A DNA stretch of 64,000 bases. It comes from Ignavibacteriae bacterium HGW-Ignavibacteriae-2 (GTDB lineage: Bacteria; Bacteroidota; Ignavibacteria; Ignavibacteriales; Melioribacteraceae). The translations under genes were made by a program, and so were the position numbers. The notes below the pieces were generated by a model. It saw only the letters and a program-made list of their open reading frames with translations, did no database searches and was not told where the DNA came from. The stretch's first letter is position 1. Each line of letters starts with the position of its first letter. Below are positions 45,864-56,144 of the stretch, piece by piece. The stretch covers positions 1 to 64,000 of the forward strand of contig PGYT01000005.1 in the NCBI GenBank assembly GCA_002839805.1, written 5' to 3'.

Positions 45864-47542
45864 TAGTTTACTTTAATTACCATTGCTGTAATGTCGTCAG
45901 ATTGAGCAGCGCCATCGGCATGCTCTTTTACGTCTTTCAGAATTAAATCCAAAGTATCTTTTGAACCGCTTAACTCGTGCATTAAACATAATTTTTCGAG
46001 TCTTTCCTCAGAATATTCCAATCCATCTTTATTCATTGCTTCGGTTATACCGTCAGTATAAAAAATAATTCTATCACCTTTCTTTAATTGGACACTTTCT
46101 GATTTGTATGGAATAACAGTGGGCATTACACCTAAAATCATCCCGCCAAGTTTTAATTTACTTATTTTTCCCTCGCTAATTAAAAGCGGCGGATTATGCC
46201 CCATATTTACATATTTGAAAGATTTATTTTCGTCGTTTAATATACCCCAAAAAAAGGTGATAAAGCTTCCGTCCGTTGTATTCTCAGAAACCAAATCGTT
46301 GATAAGGTTAGACGCTTGACTTAATTCAATGTTCTGCTTGCAAATAGATTGTAAAAAAGCCTGCAGGTTTGCCATCAACAAAGCCGCTTGAACTCCTTTG
46401 CCGGAAACATCTGCAATGGCCACAAGTGTTCTCGATTTATCAAGTGGTACGATATCATAATAATCCCCTCCAACCTGACGGGCACTATAATTGGCGGCGG
46501 AAATTTCAAAATTTTTCAACTGTGGAAATTTATTTGGCAATAAATTCTTTTGAATATTTTGAGCTATTTCCAAATCTTTTTCAAGTCTTTGTTTTTCAAT
46601 TGTTTCTTTGAACAAGCGTCCGTTTTCAATTGAAATAATCGCCAGGCTGCCTACAGAAGAAATATACTCGATATCAGACTTGGAATAATTATTCCTTGTA
46701 GTTTTTTTTCCAAGAATAATTAATCCTTTCGTTTCCGATTTAATCTGCATCGGTACAATCATCTCTATACCAAGTGAATTAAATGAGGGAAATTCTTTTA
46801 AGAGTTCATCCCCGTAAACAGGTTTAGTGAAGTTATCTTTGCGGCAATCTGAAAGAGCCAACGCCAGTTGATCTGATGGAAATCTGTTTTCTATAAATTT
46901 GAACTCACCGTCTTCGCATGTTACAACAGCAAATTTTGTAACCAATAGTTGACCGATTATTGAATACATCAATAATTTGCCAACCCTTTCAATTTCTAAA
47001 ATACTGCTGAACTCCTTGCTTAAATCAAAAAGAGAACTTAACTGGTTAACCTTTTGATCCAGATCACGATTTACATTTTTAAGTCTTTCAACACCAATAG
47101 AATTTTCAATTGCGGAAGCCGCAATATTGACAAGTGTTTTTATAAATTCAACGTCCTCGTAATCGTAGTCCTTGCCAATCAGTCTCCTACCTAAAAATAG
47201 AAATCCTATTTTTTTCCCCGAAGCTTCTATTGGATGAGACAATAAGAGATTATTTTGAACTAGAAAATTCTTCAGTTCATTATTATTCTCAATAGCGTTC
47301 AATGTAGAGTGCGGAAAGTTTTTTAAAACCTGGGGTGTAATTCCTTTATATGCTTTAACTATCAACTCATCGTTAACATTTGCAAGAGCTATTAATCCTT
47401 TTGAAGTGTGAAATTTGCCGAAACATGTTAGCAACAAATTATTTAAAGTAAATTCGAGTTCCAAATTGGAATTAATTAAATTGGAGAAATCAACAAGTGC
47501 AGAAAGATTTCTCAGCGCGGCATTATTATTTAATGAAAGCAT
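45863..47542 (-). CDS. Cytoplasmic GAF - SpoIIE/PP2C phosphatase
   Basis: A 559-residue soluble phosphatase. It has two GAF-like sensor segments (about 20-150 and 175-315) joined by a coiled-coil (KNVNRDLDQKVNQL), then a SpoIIE/PP2C domain (about 345-559) with GGDYYDIVPL, VAIADVSGKGVQAA, FYTDGITEAM and QSDDITAMVI. No membrane helix or signal peptide. The stop overlaps the start of 43293-45863 by one base, and it begins eight bases after the anti-sigma kinase gene. It should act on the same STAS antagonists as its neighbours, gated by a small cytoplasmic ligand bound by GAF. Confidence 0.9.
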   Translation of the reverse strand: MLSLNNNAALRNLSALVDFSNLINSNLELEFTLNNLLLTCFGKFHTSKGLIALANVNDELIVKAYKGITPQVLKNFPHSTLNAIENNNELKNFLVQNNLLLSHPIEASGKKIGFLFLGRRLIGKDYDYEDVEFIKTLVNIAASAIENSIGVERLKNVNRDLDQKVNQLSSLFDLSKEFSSILEIERVGKLLMYSIIGQLLVTKFAVVTCEDGEFKFIENRFPSDQLALALSDCRKDNFTKPVYGDELLKEFPSFNSLGIEMIVPMQIKSETKGLIILGKKTTRNNYSKSDIEYISSVGSLAIISIENGRLFKETIEKQRLEKDLEIAQNIQKNLLPNKFPQLKNFEISAANYSARQVGGDYYDIVPLDKSRTLVAIADVSGKGVQAALLMANLQAFLQSICKQNIELSQASNLINDLVSENTTDGSFITFFWGILNDENKSFKYVNMGHNPPLLISEGKISKLKLGGMILGVMPTVIPYKSESVQLKKGDRIIFYTDGITEAMNKDGLEYSEERLEKLCLMHELSGSKDTLDLILKDVKEHADGAAQSDDITAMVIKVN

Positions 47543-47549
47543 GTGAGGA

Positions 47550-47984
47550 TTAAATTAGATACTTAACTAAAAGAACCTGATTACGGTTATGGGAAATATT
47601 ACTATATTCAACTTTATCCATTAACTTTTTCATTAGAAACATACCTAGGCCGCCTCCTTTATGTTCTTTTTGTAATCTCTTCAAATCTGGTTCGGGTATA
47701 AGTTCGGGATTAAAGTTTTTTCCTTCATCAATAATTTTTATAATTATTTTTTTATTATCAGACTGCAGTTTAATAGTAATTTCGCCTTCGGGGGAATATT
47801 TATATGCATGTTTTATAATATTTGTACACGCTTCATCTACAGCTAAAATTATTTTGCTGATGGCGTCTTCGTCAACACCTGAAGAACTGGTATTTTCTCT
47901 TATAAACTTGCGAATTGTAGCAAGATTATCAGTTGTGCTCTTTACAACCAGTTCATTAATTATTTTTTGATTATTAGGTATCAA
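47550..47984 (-). CDS. RsbW-like anti-sigma/serine kinase (HATPase_c)
   Basis: A 144-residue GHKL ATPase: N box AVDEACTNIIKHAYK (about 46-60), G1-type DEGKNFNPEL (about 91) and a glycine lid GGGLGMFLMKKLMD (about 120-133). The size and order match RsbW/SpoIIAB anti-sigma factors that phosphorylate a STAS antagonist and sequester a sigma or other regulator. Its start overlaps the stop of the STAS gene (47981) by four bases (ATGA), a common RsbV-RsbW arrangement. The target of sequestration is not evident: no sigma-B-type gene is in the window, only an ECF sigma. Confidence 0.9.
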   Translation of the reverse strand: MIPNNQKIINELVVKSTTDNLATIRKFIRENTSSSGVDEDAISKIILAVDEACTNIIKHAYKYSPEGEITIKLQSDNKKIIIKIIDEGKNFNPELIPEPDLKRLQKEHKGGGLGMFLMKKLMDKVEYSNISHNRNQVLLVKYLI

Positions 47985-48340
47985 GATTTTTCTTTTTGAT
48001 TGAACTTTTCAATAGCTTCTTTTTCATCTTTAAAAAACTCATATAGAACCGGGAAACCTAAAAGGTCAAAGATATTGAACACATCATCCTGCATGTTGGA
48101 GAATTTAATATCTCCTTTGTTTTCACGCATCGTTTCAACATAAGCCATAAACACGCCCAATCCGGCACTGCTTATATATTTAAGCTCGTCAAAATTTACC
48201 ACAACCTTATAATCGTTATGATCGATAAGTTTGTTGAACTCTTGCTCCAACTCAGGTGCAGTGTGCGCGTCCAAATAGCCTTTAAGATCAATTACCCTTA
48301 CAGGCCCCACTCCGCGAGTTGTTACATTAAAATCTGCCAT
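47981..48340 (-). CDS. STAS-domain anti-sigma factor antagonist (RsbV-like)
   Basis: A 119-residue STAS protein. The phosphorylatable serine motif is present in DELKYISSAGLGVFMAY (about 51-67). It would be phosphorylated by the kinase encoded next (4-base overlap) and dephosphorylated by the SpoIIE-type phosphatases on either side. Its start overlaps the upstream phosphatase gene (48340) by one base. It carries a charged C-terminal extension (KDEKEAIEKFNQKEKS). Confidence 0.92.
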   Translation of the reverse strand: MADFNVTTRGVGPVRVIDLKGYLDAHTAPELEQEFNKLIDHNDYKVVVNFDELKYISSAGLGVFMAYVETMRENKGDIKFSNMQDDVFNIFDLLGFPVLYEFFKDEKEAIEKFNQKEKS

Positions 48341-50412
48341 TAATTAACTCCAGATGGTTTATTGTTACTTACCCACTTCATTAGTACTAAAGTGATGTCG
48401 TCATGTTGAGAATTACCTTGGGTAAAACTACTAATTTTATTAATGATTTTGCTTTTTAATTCTTCCACATTTTCAAAATTTTCAGAAGAAATTATTGATT
48501 CGAACCTATTATAACCAAATTCTTCCATTTTTATGTTTTTTGCTTCCGTAATTCCGTCTGTATACAATACTATAATATCGTTATCAACCAGGTCCACAGT
48601 TTGTTCTTTAAGGTTTTGTTCAAAGGAATAGCCATAATCTAAACCAAGTCCTATTCCATTGGGTACTAATTTTTCTATTTTTTGATTCCTGCAGATATAA
48701 ACTGGCATATGTCCTGCACGTGCAAAAGAGAGTTGTCCCTTTTTTTTATCAACAAATCCATATACGGCGGTAACAAAACTTTTCTTGTCCAGACTTTCGC
48801 TGAGAATATTATTTGCCTTTACAAGTAATTCTTTTGGACTATCTATCAACTTAGCCAAAGTTTCGAATACTCCTTTAACTTCGGCCATAATAAAGGCAGA
48901 TGATATCCCCTTGCCGCTGACGTCCGCTATTACAAATCCGAGTTTGTCTTCATTCATTCTAAAAAAATCGTAATAATCACCTCCAACTTCGTAGGCGGGA
49001 ATAAACAATGCCGATACCTGAAGATTATCGCAGTTGGGCGTTGTACTGGGTAGAATTTTATACTGAATTTCGCGGGCTACTTTTAATTCACTTTTTAATC
49101 TTTCTTTTTCAATAGATTCTTCAATTAGTTTGGCATTTTCTAAAGCTACAGCAGCATAGTCGGCAAATGCTTCAATTGATTTTTTTTCATCCTCATCAAA
49201 TCCATAATTCTGTTTACGAGCAGCGAATAAAAATCCACTCGTATTATTATGCACCTTTAACGGTGAAATTGCCAGAGCTTTAAAATCGAATAATCGTATA
49301 TCATTCTTAATTTTTAACCTGATTTGTTTTCTGCTGAATGTAACAAATTCTTCCTGATTTAGTATCCCTTCAGATTCAAATATTTTCGTAATTTCGTCAG
49401 CGTCAACATAGCCGATGTTAGAGACTGAGCTTAATTTTAATCCGCCAGGTTCTTTCGTAACAAGCCATGCGGAGTCAGAATTGCTTACCTTAGTAGTTAA
49501 ATTCGTGATACTGTCAGCAAGTTCGTTAAAATCAAACACCTGAGTAATAAGTCTGCTCAGGTCCTTAAGAGACGATGCTTCTTCTACCTTCTTATCAAAG
49601 GCTTCCGCAGTTGGCAAGTGGAAAAGTGAAGTGAAAAATATTATACCGCAATAAATGCTTCCATAAATCATCATAAGCCGCAGCAAGGAATGTAATCCCG
49701 GTGAAAAATTTTCGAGTAATTGTTTTATAAAGGAATTTTCGAAAGTACTAACAGCATTTAAGATGAAAATTATGCCTAATATAATACTTATAATAAGAAG
49801 CTGAGTTTTTTGTTTTTTTGTTAAAAATGCTATCCAGGATACTCTGAAAGAATTTATTGATATTAATATAATTGAAACAACAAAAAAAGTCAGGCCGATA
49901 AAATTTGGATCTTCCTTAGAATCCGGTAAAGATGCAGCAAAAAAAGCAAGTATAAAAAAAACAATCATGGCATCATAAGATTTATGAGTATCCGTCTTTA
50001 ATCTGATAAAGTATAATTCTTTAAAAGCAGATAAAACAACTACAACACCTGCCATAAATATGTAGGCTATAATAAGAGATATGGCCGAATAAATAAAATT
50101 TACATTTACTTCAAGACTTGGTATTACCTCGAATAGCGATGAACTTAAAGCGGAGAGAAAAAACAATACGGCATTAAAAATCCCAATATTAATTATAAGG
50201 GAAATGGGCTCATTTTTTTTCAGTTGTGTAAAATGGGAAGTGTAGAGCACTCCAAAATATAGAGCGCAAAAAATTAAAACTTCATTAAGAATAAGAATAA
50301 AAGAATTTTCCGTAATTGGAAAAATAAATTTAAAAACCAGAATAATTATGCCTATCAGAATAGTAATTTCCAGTTTTCGGGCCGATACAAGACCGCTATA
50401 TGGTAAATTCAT
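48340..50412 (-). CDS. Multi-TM - GAF - SpoIIE/PP2C phosphatase
   Basis: A 690-residue membrane phosphatase with about eight N-terminal helices (12-265), a GAF-like domain (about 285-430) and SpoIIE/PP2C domain (about 455-685): GGDYYDFFRM, VIADVSGKGISSA, YTDGITEAKN, QHDDITLVLM. Unlike 43293-45863 it lacks a PDZ domain, so it should sense another membrane cue. It is the first gene of the one-base/four-base overlapping run with STAS, kinase and two further phosphatases. Confidence 0.9.
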   Translation of the reverse strand: MNLPYSGLVSARKLEITILIGIIILVFKFIFPITENSFILILNEVLIFCALYFGVLYTSHFTQLKKNEPISLIINIGIFNAVLFFLSALSSSLFEVIPSLEVNVNFIYSAISLIIAYIFMAGVVVVLSAFKELYFIRLKTDTHKSYDAMIVFFILAFFAASLPDSKEDPNFIGLTFFVVSIILISINSFRVSWIAFLTKKQKTQLLIISIILGIIFILNAVSTFENSFIKQLLENFSPGLHSLLRLMMIYGSIYCGIIFFTSLFHLPTAEAFDKKVEEASSLKDLSRLITQVFDFNELADSITNLTTKVSNSDSAWLVTKEPGGLKLSSVSNIGYVDADEITKIFESEGILNQEEFVTFSRKQIRLKIKNDIRLFDFKALAISPLKVHNNTSGFLFAARKQNYGFDEDEKKSIEAFADYAAVALENAKLIEESIEKERLKSELKVAREIQYKILPSTTPNCDNLQVSALFIPAYEVGGDYYDFFRMNEDKLGFVIADVSGKGISSAFIMAEVKGVFETLAKLIDSPKELLVKANNILSESLDKKSFVTAVYGFVDKKKGQLSFARAGHMPVYICRNQKIEKLVPNGIGLGLDYGYSFEQNLKEQTVDLVDNDIIVLYTDGITEAKNIKMEEFGYNRFESIISSENFENVEELKSKIINKISSFTQGNSQHDDITLVLMKWVSNNKPSGVN

Positions 50413-50480
50413 ATTATTCCGAAATCAATTAAATTCAGTAAATAAATAATATTTTGATGCTTGTTTTTAATTAAGGATTA

Positions 50481-51749
50481 TTACTTTTTTTTGACACGCA
50501 TTGCTTCCTTGGCTTTTTTTAGGTCTTCTGTAACTTTTTTTAATTTAATTACAGAGTTACTATCGTTTTCCAAAGCCTCAAATACTTTCGAAAGCGAGTC
50601 CATTTTAGTTCCAAATTTGTCCCAATCATAATCGGCAGATTTTGTAGCCGCAGTAACCGTATTAGATATAAAACTCCCTAAATTTTCTAAATTAAGATCT
50701 AATTCTACTTTCTCTTTTTTATTACCATCGGAACCACTAATAATAAATTTGATACCTTTATTATAATTTTTTATCCCAAATTCAAAAGCCGCGATGTCTT
50801 CCGCCAAATTCCCCAAACTAATTCTCAAACTATCATAGTCAGGATATTTTTTATTGCTATAATATGAAGTTGGAATTGTAAGTTTACTAAAATTTGAATC
50901 GAGCTTATAGATAAATTCTTTGTTTTTGTGTTTAGACGGCGAGAATAATACTTTAGTATTTTTGGAAACAATCCCAATATCATTACTATAGTTATTAATA
51001 TATTTGCCTTTCGACTGATCAATTTTTCTCAAGTCTTCAATCATTTTCTTCTTGTCGATCGAAAAACTATAACTGAAGACAGTATCCGGCGTAAGAAAAA
51101 TATAATCACGAGTATTTTTCGATTCATCCTTATTAAGTGCTGCCAATAATTTATCCCGATTTTCTACTGCATAGTTTTTCTTTTTCGGTAATGCGCCGTT
51201 CTCGGAAAGTTTATCGCTCGAAAAATTATAAATATCTACTCCAATGGCTTTATGTAGCAAAGAAATTTTAGGATCAAGTGCAACAGTTTCTTCATTGTTC
51301 ATCAGTATTGAAGAATAAAGAGCTTCCTTATAGCTGCTAAGTATAGAATCGATTTGTTTTTGTTCACTAAGATTTAAATTCAGTTTAGTTTTAAAGAGAT
51401 TAAAATTTTCAGTTGGCTTTTCAGCCTTAATTTTACTTACAACAAAATTTTCATTTCCATAGGAATCCGATTCCAGTTTAAGTGACCTGTTATTTTCTTT
51501 ATCGATCGGAAGAATATTGTAAAGAGCAAAATTAAAAACATCCTCGTTCGTTAATTCCGATTTAACAAACAGCGGGAAAAGATTTCCCGTATATTTACTA
51601 ATAAGTCTCTCCCCTTTATTCTGAATGCTATCGTAACCTTGAGAATTGTATTTAAAATAGATCATTAAGGAAATAGTGAGCAAAGTTAATCCAGCCCAGG
51701 GCAAATAGGTTTTTAATTTGTTTTTAATATTTTCCGAAAACAGATTCAT
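50481..51749 (-). CDS. Unrecognised membrane-anchored protein encoded after an ECF sigma factor
   Basis: A 422-residue protein I do not recognise. One membrane helix near the N terminus (about 14-30, LPWAGLTLLTISLMIYF) with a short cytoplasmic segment before it suggests a large domain outside the cytoplasm. It is Lys/Ser/Asn-rich, with helical charged stretches (about 85-150) and a C-terminal coiled coil ending KKAKEAMRVKKK. The ATG is three bases after the ECF sigma stop and uses a GGGAG inside that gene, so the two are translationally linked. This is the place where a membrane anti-sigma factor usually lies, but no zinc-binding anti-sigma domain is visible; the assignment as regulator is inference only. 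Confidence 0.6.
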   Translation of the reverse strand: MNLFSENIKNKLKTYLPWAGLTLLTISLMIYFKYNSQGYDSIQNKGERLISKYTGNLFPLFVKSELTNEDVFNFALYNILPIDKENNRSLKLESDSYGNENFVVSKIKAEKPTENFNLFKTKLNLNLSEQKQIDSILSSYKEALYSSILMNNEETVALDPKISLLHKAIGVDIYNFSSDKLSENGALPKKKNYAVENRDKLLAALNKDESKNTRDYIFLTPDTVFSYSFSIDKKKMIEDLRKIDQSKGKYINNYSNDIGIVSKNTKVLFSPSKHKNKEFIYKLDSNFSKLTIPTSYYSNKKYPDYDSLRISLGNLAEDIAAFEFGIKNYNKGIKFIISGSDGNKKEKVELDLNLENLGSFISNTVTAATKSADYDWDKFGTKMDSLSKVFEALENDSNSVIKLKKVTEDLKKAKEAMRVKKK

Positions 51750-51752
51750 TGT

Positions 51753-52349
51753 TTAAGCACTTAACTCCCTGTGGTAAGGTTCCAAAATTAATTTTAAACT
51801 TTCTCTCGCGCGAAATATTCTCGATTTAACTGTCCCTACTTCGCATTCCAATTGATCCGCAATCTCTTTATAACTTAAACCGTCTATATCTCTTAAAATC
51901 AATGGCACTTTTAATTTCTCCGGTAATTTTTGTATACCTGCTCTAACAAGCTGAGGTATATCCAGATTTTCGGAATGCGCTTTAACGCCAAGTTCGTTAT
52001 GCGAATCTTTTATAGGTGTAAAAATGCTTCGCACTCGTTTTTTGCGCAAATAGTCTCTGCACTTGTTAACCGTAATACGGTATAACCAAGTTGTAAATTT
52101 GGATTCGAACCGGAATTCTTTTACTTTGTGAAATACACTTATAAATACATCCTGGGAAATATCATCAACAAATTCCGAGTCACCTAGAGTTAGATAAACA
52201 AGATTTCGGACTTTGTCTTTGTGTAAATTAATAAGTTTTTCAAATGCCGAGTCGTCTCCATCGATATATTCGTTAATAAGAACGAAGTCACGATCAAGTA
52301 TTTCTTGATCTTTATTTGACGAATTTTCCGAATTTAAGTTTAAATCCAT
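51753..52349 (-). CDS. ECF RNA polymerase sigma factor
   Basis: A 198-residue sigma-70 family extracytoplasmic-function factor. Region 2 at about 25-100 (YLTLGDSEFVDDISQDVFISVF, FESKFTTWLYRITVNKCRDYL), a linker, and region 4 at about 130-190 with helix-turn-helix GLSYKEIADQLECEVGTVKSRIFRARESL. It reads like sigma-E/RpoE types. Downstream and coupled is the unknown 422-residue membrane protein. It diverges from the STAS gene at 52573 across a 223-base AT-rich gap that contains the palindrome GTTATTAATAATAAC (52431-52445), a possible operator. Confidence 0.93.
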   Translation of the reverse strand: MDLNLNSENSSNKDQEILDRDFVLINEYIDGDDSAFEKLINLHKDKVRNLVYLTLGDSEFVDDISQDVFISVFHKVKEFRFESKFTTWLYRITVNKCRDYLRKKRVRSIFTPIKDSHNELGVKAHSENLDIPQLVRAGIQKLPEKLKVPLILRDIDGLSYKEIADQLECEVGTVKSRIFRARESLKLILEPYHRELSA

Positions 52350-52572
52350 GTTTTAGACGAGATTATTTAATTTGAAGTTCCAAATAGAAAAATTATATTC
52401 ATTACGTGTAATTTAATTCTTTCTAAAATTGTTATTAATAATAACTTTATTTTTTCACCTACAATCAATAATTTAACGAGTAATATAAATATTTATGATC
52501 AATAATATTTAATTCTTCTTTCTTTTTTGAACTTGTCAACAATTTTTAACAATAAATATCAGGGAAGGCCAT

Positions 52573-52911
52573 ATGAAAATTAAAACAAATGAAAAATATG
52601 GGGCACTAATTATCGAATTTAAAGGTAATGTGATGGGCGGCCCTGAAGCACAGGAATTTCAGGACCTGCTCCACAAATCATTAGAAGAAGGTAAAAAAAA
52701 TATTGTTGTAGATTTAGCAGCGGTAAAGTTTATGAACAGTTCTGGGTTAGGTCTGCTGATCAGCGGTTTTACAACAATGAAAAATGGCGGCGGATCCTTA
52801 AAACTAGCGAATGCTACCGAAAAAATTAATAGTTTATTAATTATCACTAAATTGATAACAATCTTCGAACACTTCGATTCTGTAGATGCCGCAGTTGAAA
52901 GTTTCAATTAA
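52573..52911 (+). CDS. STAS-domain anti-sigma factor antagonist (RsbV-like)
   Basis: A 112-residue STAS protein with phospho-site motif AVKFMNSSGLGLLISGF (about 51-67). It belongs to the same class as 47981-48340 but is a diverged paralogue, transcribed divergently from the ECF sigma gene and ended by its own terminator, so it is expressed separately. A GGGAAGG sequence precedes the ATG. It may be a second substrate for the RsbW-like kinase or for the orphan phosphatases. Confidence 0.92.
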   Translation: MKIKTNEKYGALIIEFKGNVMGGPEAQEFQDLLHKSLEEGKKNIVVDLAAVKFMNSSGLGLLISGFTTMKNGGGSLKLANATEKINSLLIITKLITIFEHFDSVDAAVESFN

Positions 52912-52936
52912 TAATTACTTAAAATATTTTTTTTAA

Positions 52937-54268
<1,332 letters not shown>

Positions 54269-54291
54269 TTTGTTCAACATTTCTTTTAATT

Positions 54292-54323
54292 AAGCACATT
54301 GGAGATTATCAATGTGCTTTTTT
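54292..54323 (+). terminator. Intrinsic terminator after purA
   Basis: AAGCACATTG (54292-54301) pairs with CAATGTGCTT (54310-54319) around an eight-base loop, then a T run. A strong 10-base-pair stem. Confidence 0.9.
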
Positions 54324-54381
54324 AGTTTAAACATTTTGCCCTTTATAGTTATCTATCATTTTAATTATATTTTGCAGGTGT

Positions 54382-54423
54382 ATGAAAAAAACGTTTCCAA
54401 ATTATAAAATACCGGGCGAATAA
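54382..54423 (+). CDS. Possible 13-residue leader reading frame before the histidine kinase
   Basis: An ATG with AGGTG six bases before it opens a 13-codon frame (MKKTFPNYKIPGE) that stops three bases before the ATG of the histidine kinase gene. The kinase start has no good Shine-Dalgarno sequence of its own, so the mini-frame could deliver ribosomes by translational coupling. It may also be a chance frame. Confidence 0.3.
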   Translation: MKKTFPNYKIPGE

Positions 54424-54426
54424 TTC

Positions 54427-55641
54427 ATGAAAGTAAAAATGAACGGCGGTCCCGCTTCAATGTACCTCAAATTAATACTTTTAGTAATTGCGTCGTTTAT
54501 TGCAGCGGGGACTTTGATATACACTCAGCAATTAGTAAACGACTTACAGGAAAGAGAAAGGCAGATTGTAAAACTGTATGCCAGCAGTTTGGAATCAGTT
54601 GCAAGGGATGCATCTTCCGGAGTGGATTTTACTTTCCAACTTGATATTATAAAAAGAATAAATTTCCCGCTAATTCTTGCAGAAGTTGATTCAAATAATT
54701 TGGCTCTTGAAGTTATAGGGCAGCGAAATGTTTTAATAGATTCAACAATGTCACACGATAAAATTGAATCCGAGCTTTTGAAATTAACTGAAGAATTAAA
54801 AAAACTGCATGACCCCATATTGATTATTATTCCGGATGCCCATACCAGGCAAGCGGTGTTTTATGGCGACTCTATACTTGTTACCAAATTAATGTACTAT
54901 CCCTATTTACAAATTATTTTCGCGATAATATTTATACTGATATTCTATGTCTCTTTCAGTTACATGAAACGAAACGAACAAAGCAATATTTGGGTCGGAA
55001 TGGCTAAGGAAACTGCCCATCAGTTGGGTACACCTATTTCCAGTTTAATGGGCTGGCAGGAAATATTAAAGATGAGCTATGATAAAGCGGATAATGTTCT
55101 TGATGTTGCCAATGAAATGGAAAATGATCTTGTACGACTAAATAAAATCACAAATAGATTTTCTAAAATTGGTTCTAAACCGGAACTTAAAGAAGAGTTT
55201 TTATACGAAGTAATTGATAAAGTACTCAATTATTTTAAGAGGAGAATTCCTCAATCCTCAAAAAAAGTTAGTCTATCCGTAGAGGGTGACAGAAACCTAA
55301 AATGTAAAATAAATCACGAACTTTTTGAGTGGGTTATAGAAAATCTTATTAAAAATGCACTCGATGCGATGGATAACGAAAGATCAGGTTTAATTACAAT
55401 CAAATTTCAAAAGACTAATAAACATATTGAAATAGATATTATAGATAACGGTAAAGGTATAGACCTTAGGAGAAGAAAAGATGTATTCCGACCCGGCTAC
55501 AGTACGAAAAAACGCGGCTGGGGTCTGGGATTAAGCCTTGCCAGAAGAATTATAGAAAATTATCATAAAGGGAAAATTTCGGTAAAAAGCTCAGTTCAAA
55601 ACGAAGGGACTGTTTTTCAAATAATATTACCAAAGTATTAA
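54427..55641 (+). CDS. Orphan sensor histidine kinase
   Basis: A 404-residue membrane histidine kinase. Two helices (about 13-32 and 157-178) flank an extracytoplasmic sensor segment of about 120 residues. There is no HAMP domain. The phospho-acceptor motif is GMAKETAHQLGTPISSLMGW (His about 198), and the HATPase has an N box (VIENLIKNALDAMD), G1 (DNGKGIDLRRR) and G2 (KRGWGLGLSLARRIIENYH). No response regulator gene is adjacent, so its partner lies elsewhere. HQLGTP in place of HEIKNP/HELRTP is a recurring variant in Bacteroidota kinases. An internal ATG at 54439 could also serve as start. Confidence 0.92.
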   Translation: MKVKMNGGPASMYLKLILLVIASFIAAGTLIYTQQLVNDLQERERQIVKLYASSLESVARDASSGVDFTFQLDIIKRINFPLILAEVDSNNLALEVIGQRNVLIDSTMSHDKIESELLKLTEELKKLHDPILIIIPDAHTRQAVFYGDSILVTKLMYYPYLQIIFAIIFILIFYVSFSYMKRNEQSNIWVGMAKETAHQLGTPISSLMGWQEILKMSYDKADNVLDVANEMENDLVRLNKITNRFSKIGSKPELKEEFLYEVIDKVLNYFKRRIPQSSKKVSLSVEGDRNLKCKINHELFEWVIENLIKNALDAMDNERSGLITIKFQKTNKHIEIDIIDNGKGIDLRRRKDVFRPGYSTKKRGWGLGLSLARRIIENYHKGKISVKSSVQNEGTVFQIILPKY

Positions 55642-56144
55642 TTATAAACTAATATAAGTTAATTTTTTTACTTCCTGAGATTAAGAATAAAAAGACACTC
55701 TATTCTCATTATTTATTTTCTTTTAAACTTGATCGCTTTTTTTTGAGGATTTTCTCAATTTATATTATGGCACTGTTATTGTTGATTATTAACTGTATTT
55801 CAATGATGAATGTAATACACTCCCCATTTATAACACACCAAGCTGTCGTAGATGTGCCCTCAACTGCGACAGCTTTCCCTCTAAACCTTATAAAATCTCA
55901 ATAAACGACTTTAATCCTCACTATTTTAAATAAGTTTACAGTTATACTCAATTTGCATAAAAGATGATTAACTTTACAGAGATAGATTTTCAATAAAAAA
56001 ATAGCGGCAATATTTACCACTTGGCTAATATTACGCACTTTGCTGTTCCCTACAAATTATTCTTTTAATTACTAATATTTGTAGAATTGAGGGTACGTGT
56101 ATATTTTTATAATCTGAAACTTTATCGTTAGGAATATTTATTAT
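55642..56144. other. 503-base gene-free region with a 12-base-pair hairpin
   Basis: No coding frame, tRNA or known RNA is recognised here. The most striking structure is AAGCTGTCGTAG (55840-55851) pairing with CTGCGACAGCTT (55864-55875), 12 base pairs with one G-T pair and a 12-base loop, clearly more GC-rich than its surroundings. Near the right end CTACAAAT (56050-56057) and ATTTGTAG (56077-56084) form a second inverted repeat close to the dCMP deaminase gene and may belong to its control region. The rest is AT-rich with no visible repeat family. Confidence 0.5.

Noticed and set aside
52529-52572. ECF-type promoter (GAACTT -35 box) before the STAS gene
   Set aside because: GAACTT is present at 52529-52534, but no convincing -10 element is found at the right spacing and the distance to the ATG leaves hardly any leader; the match is too short to claim.
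55642-56144. tRNA, integron attC site or intrinsic terminator in the gene-free stretch
   Set aside because: No cloverleaf, no attC-type core sites (GTTRRRY/RYYYAAC pairs) and no T run after the main hairpin.
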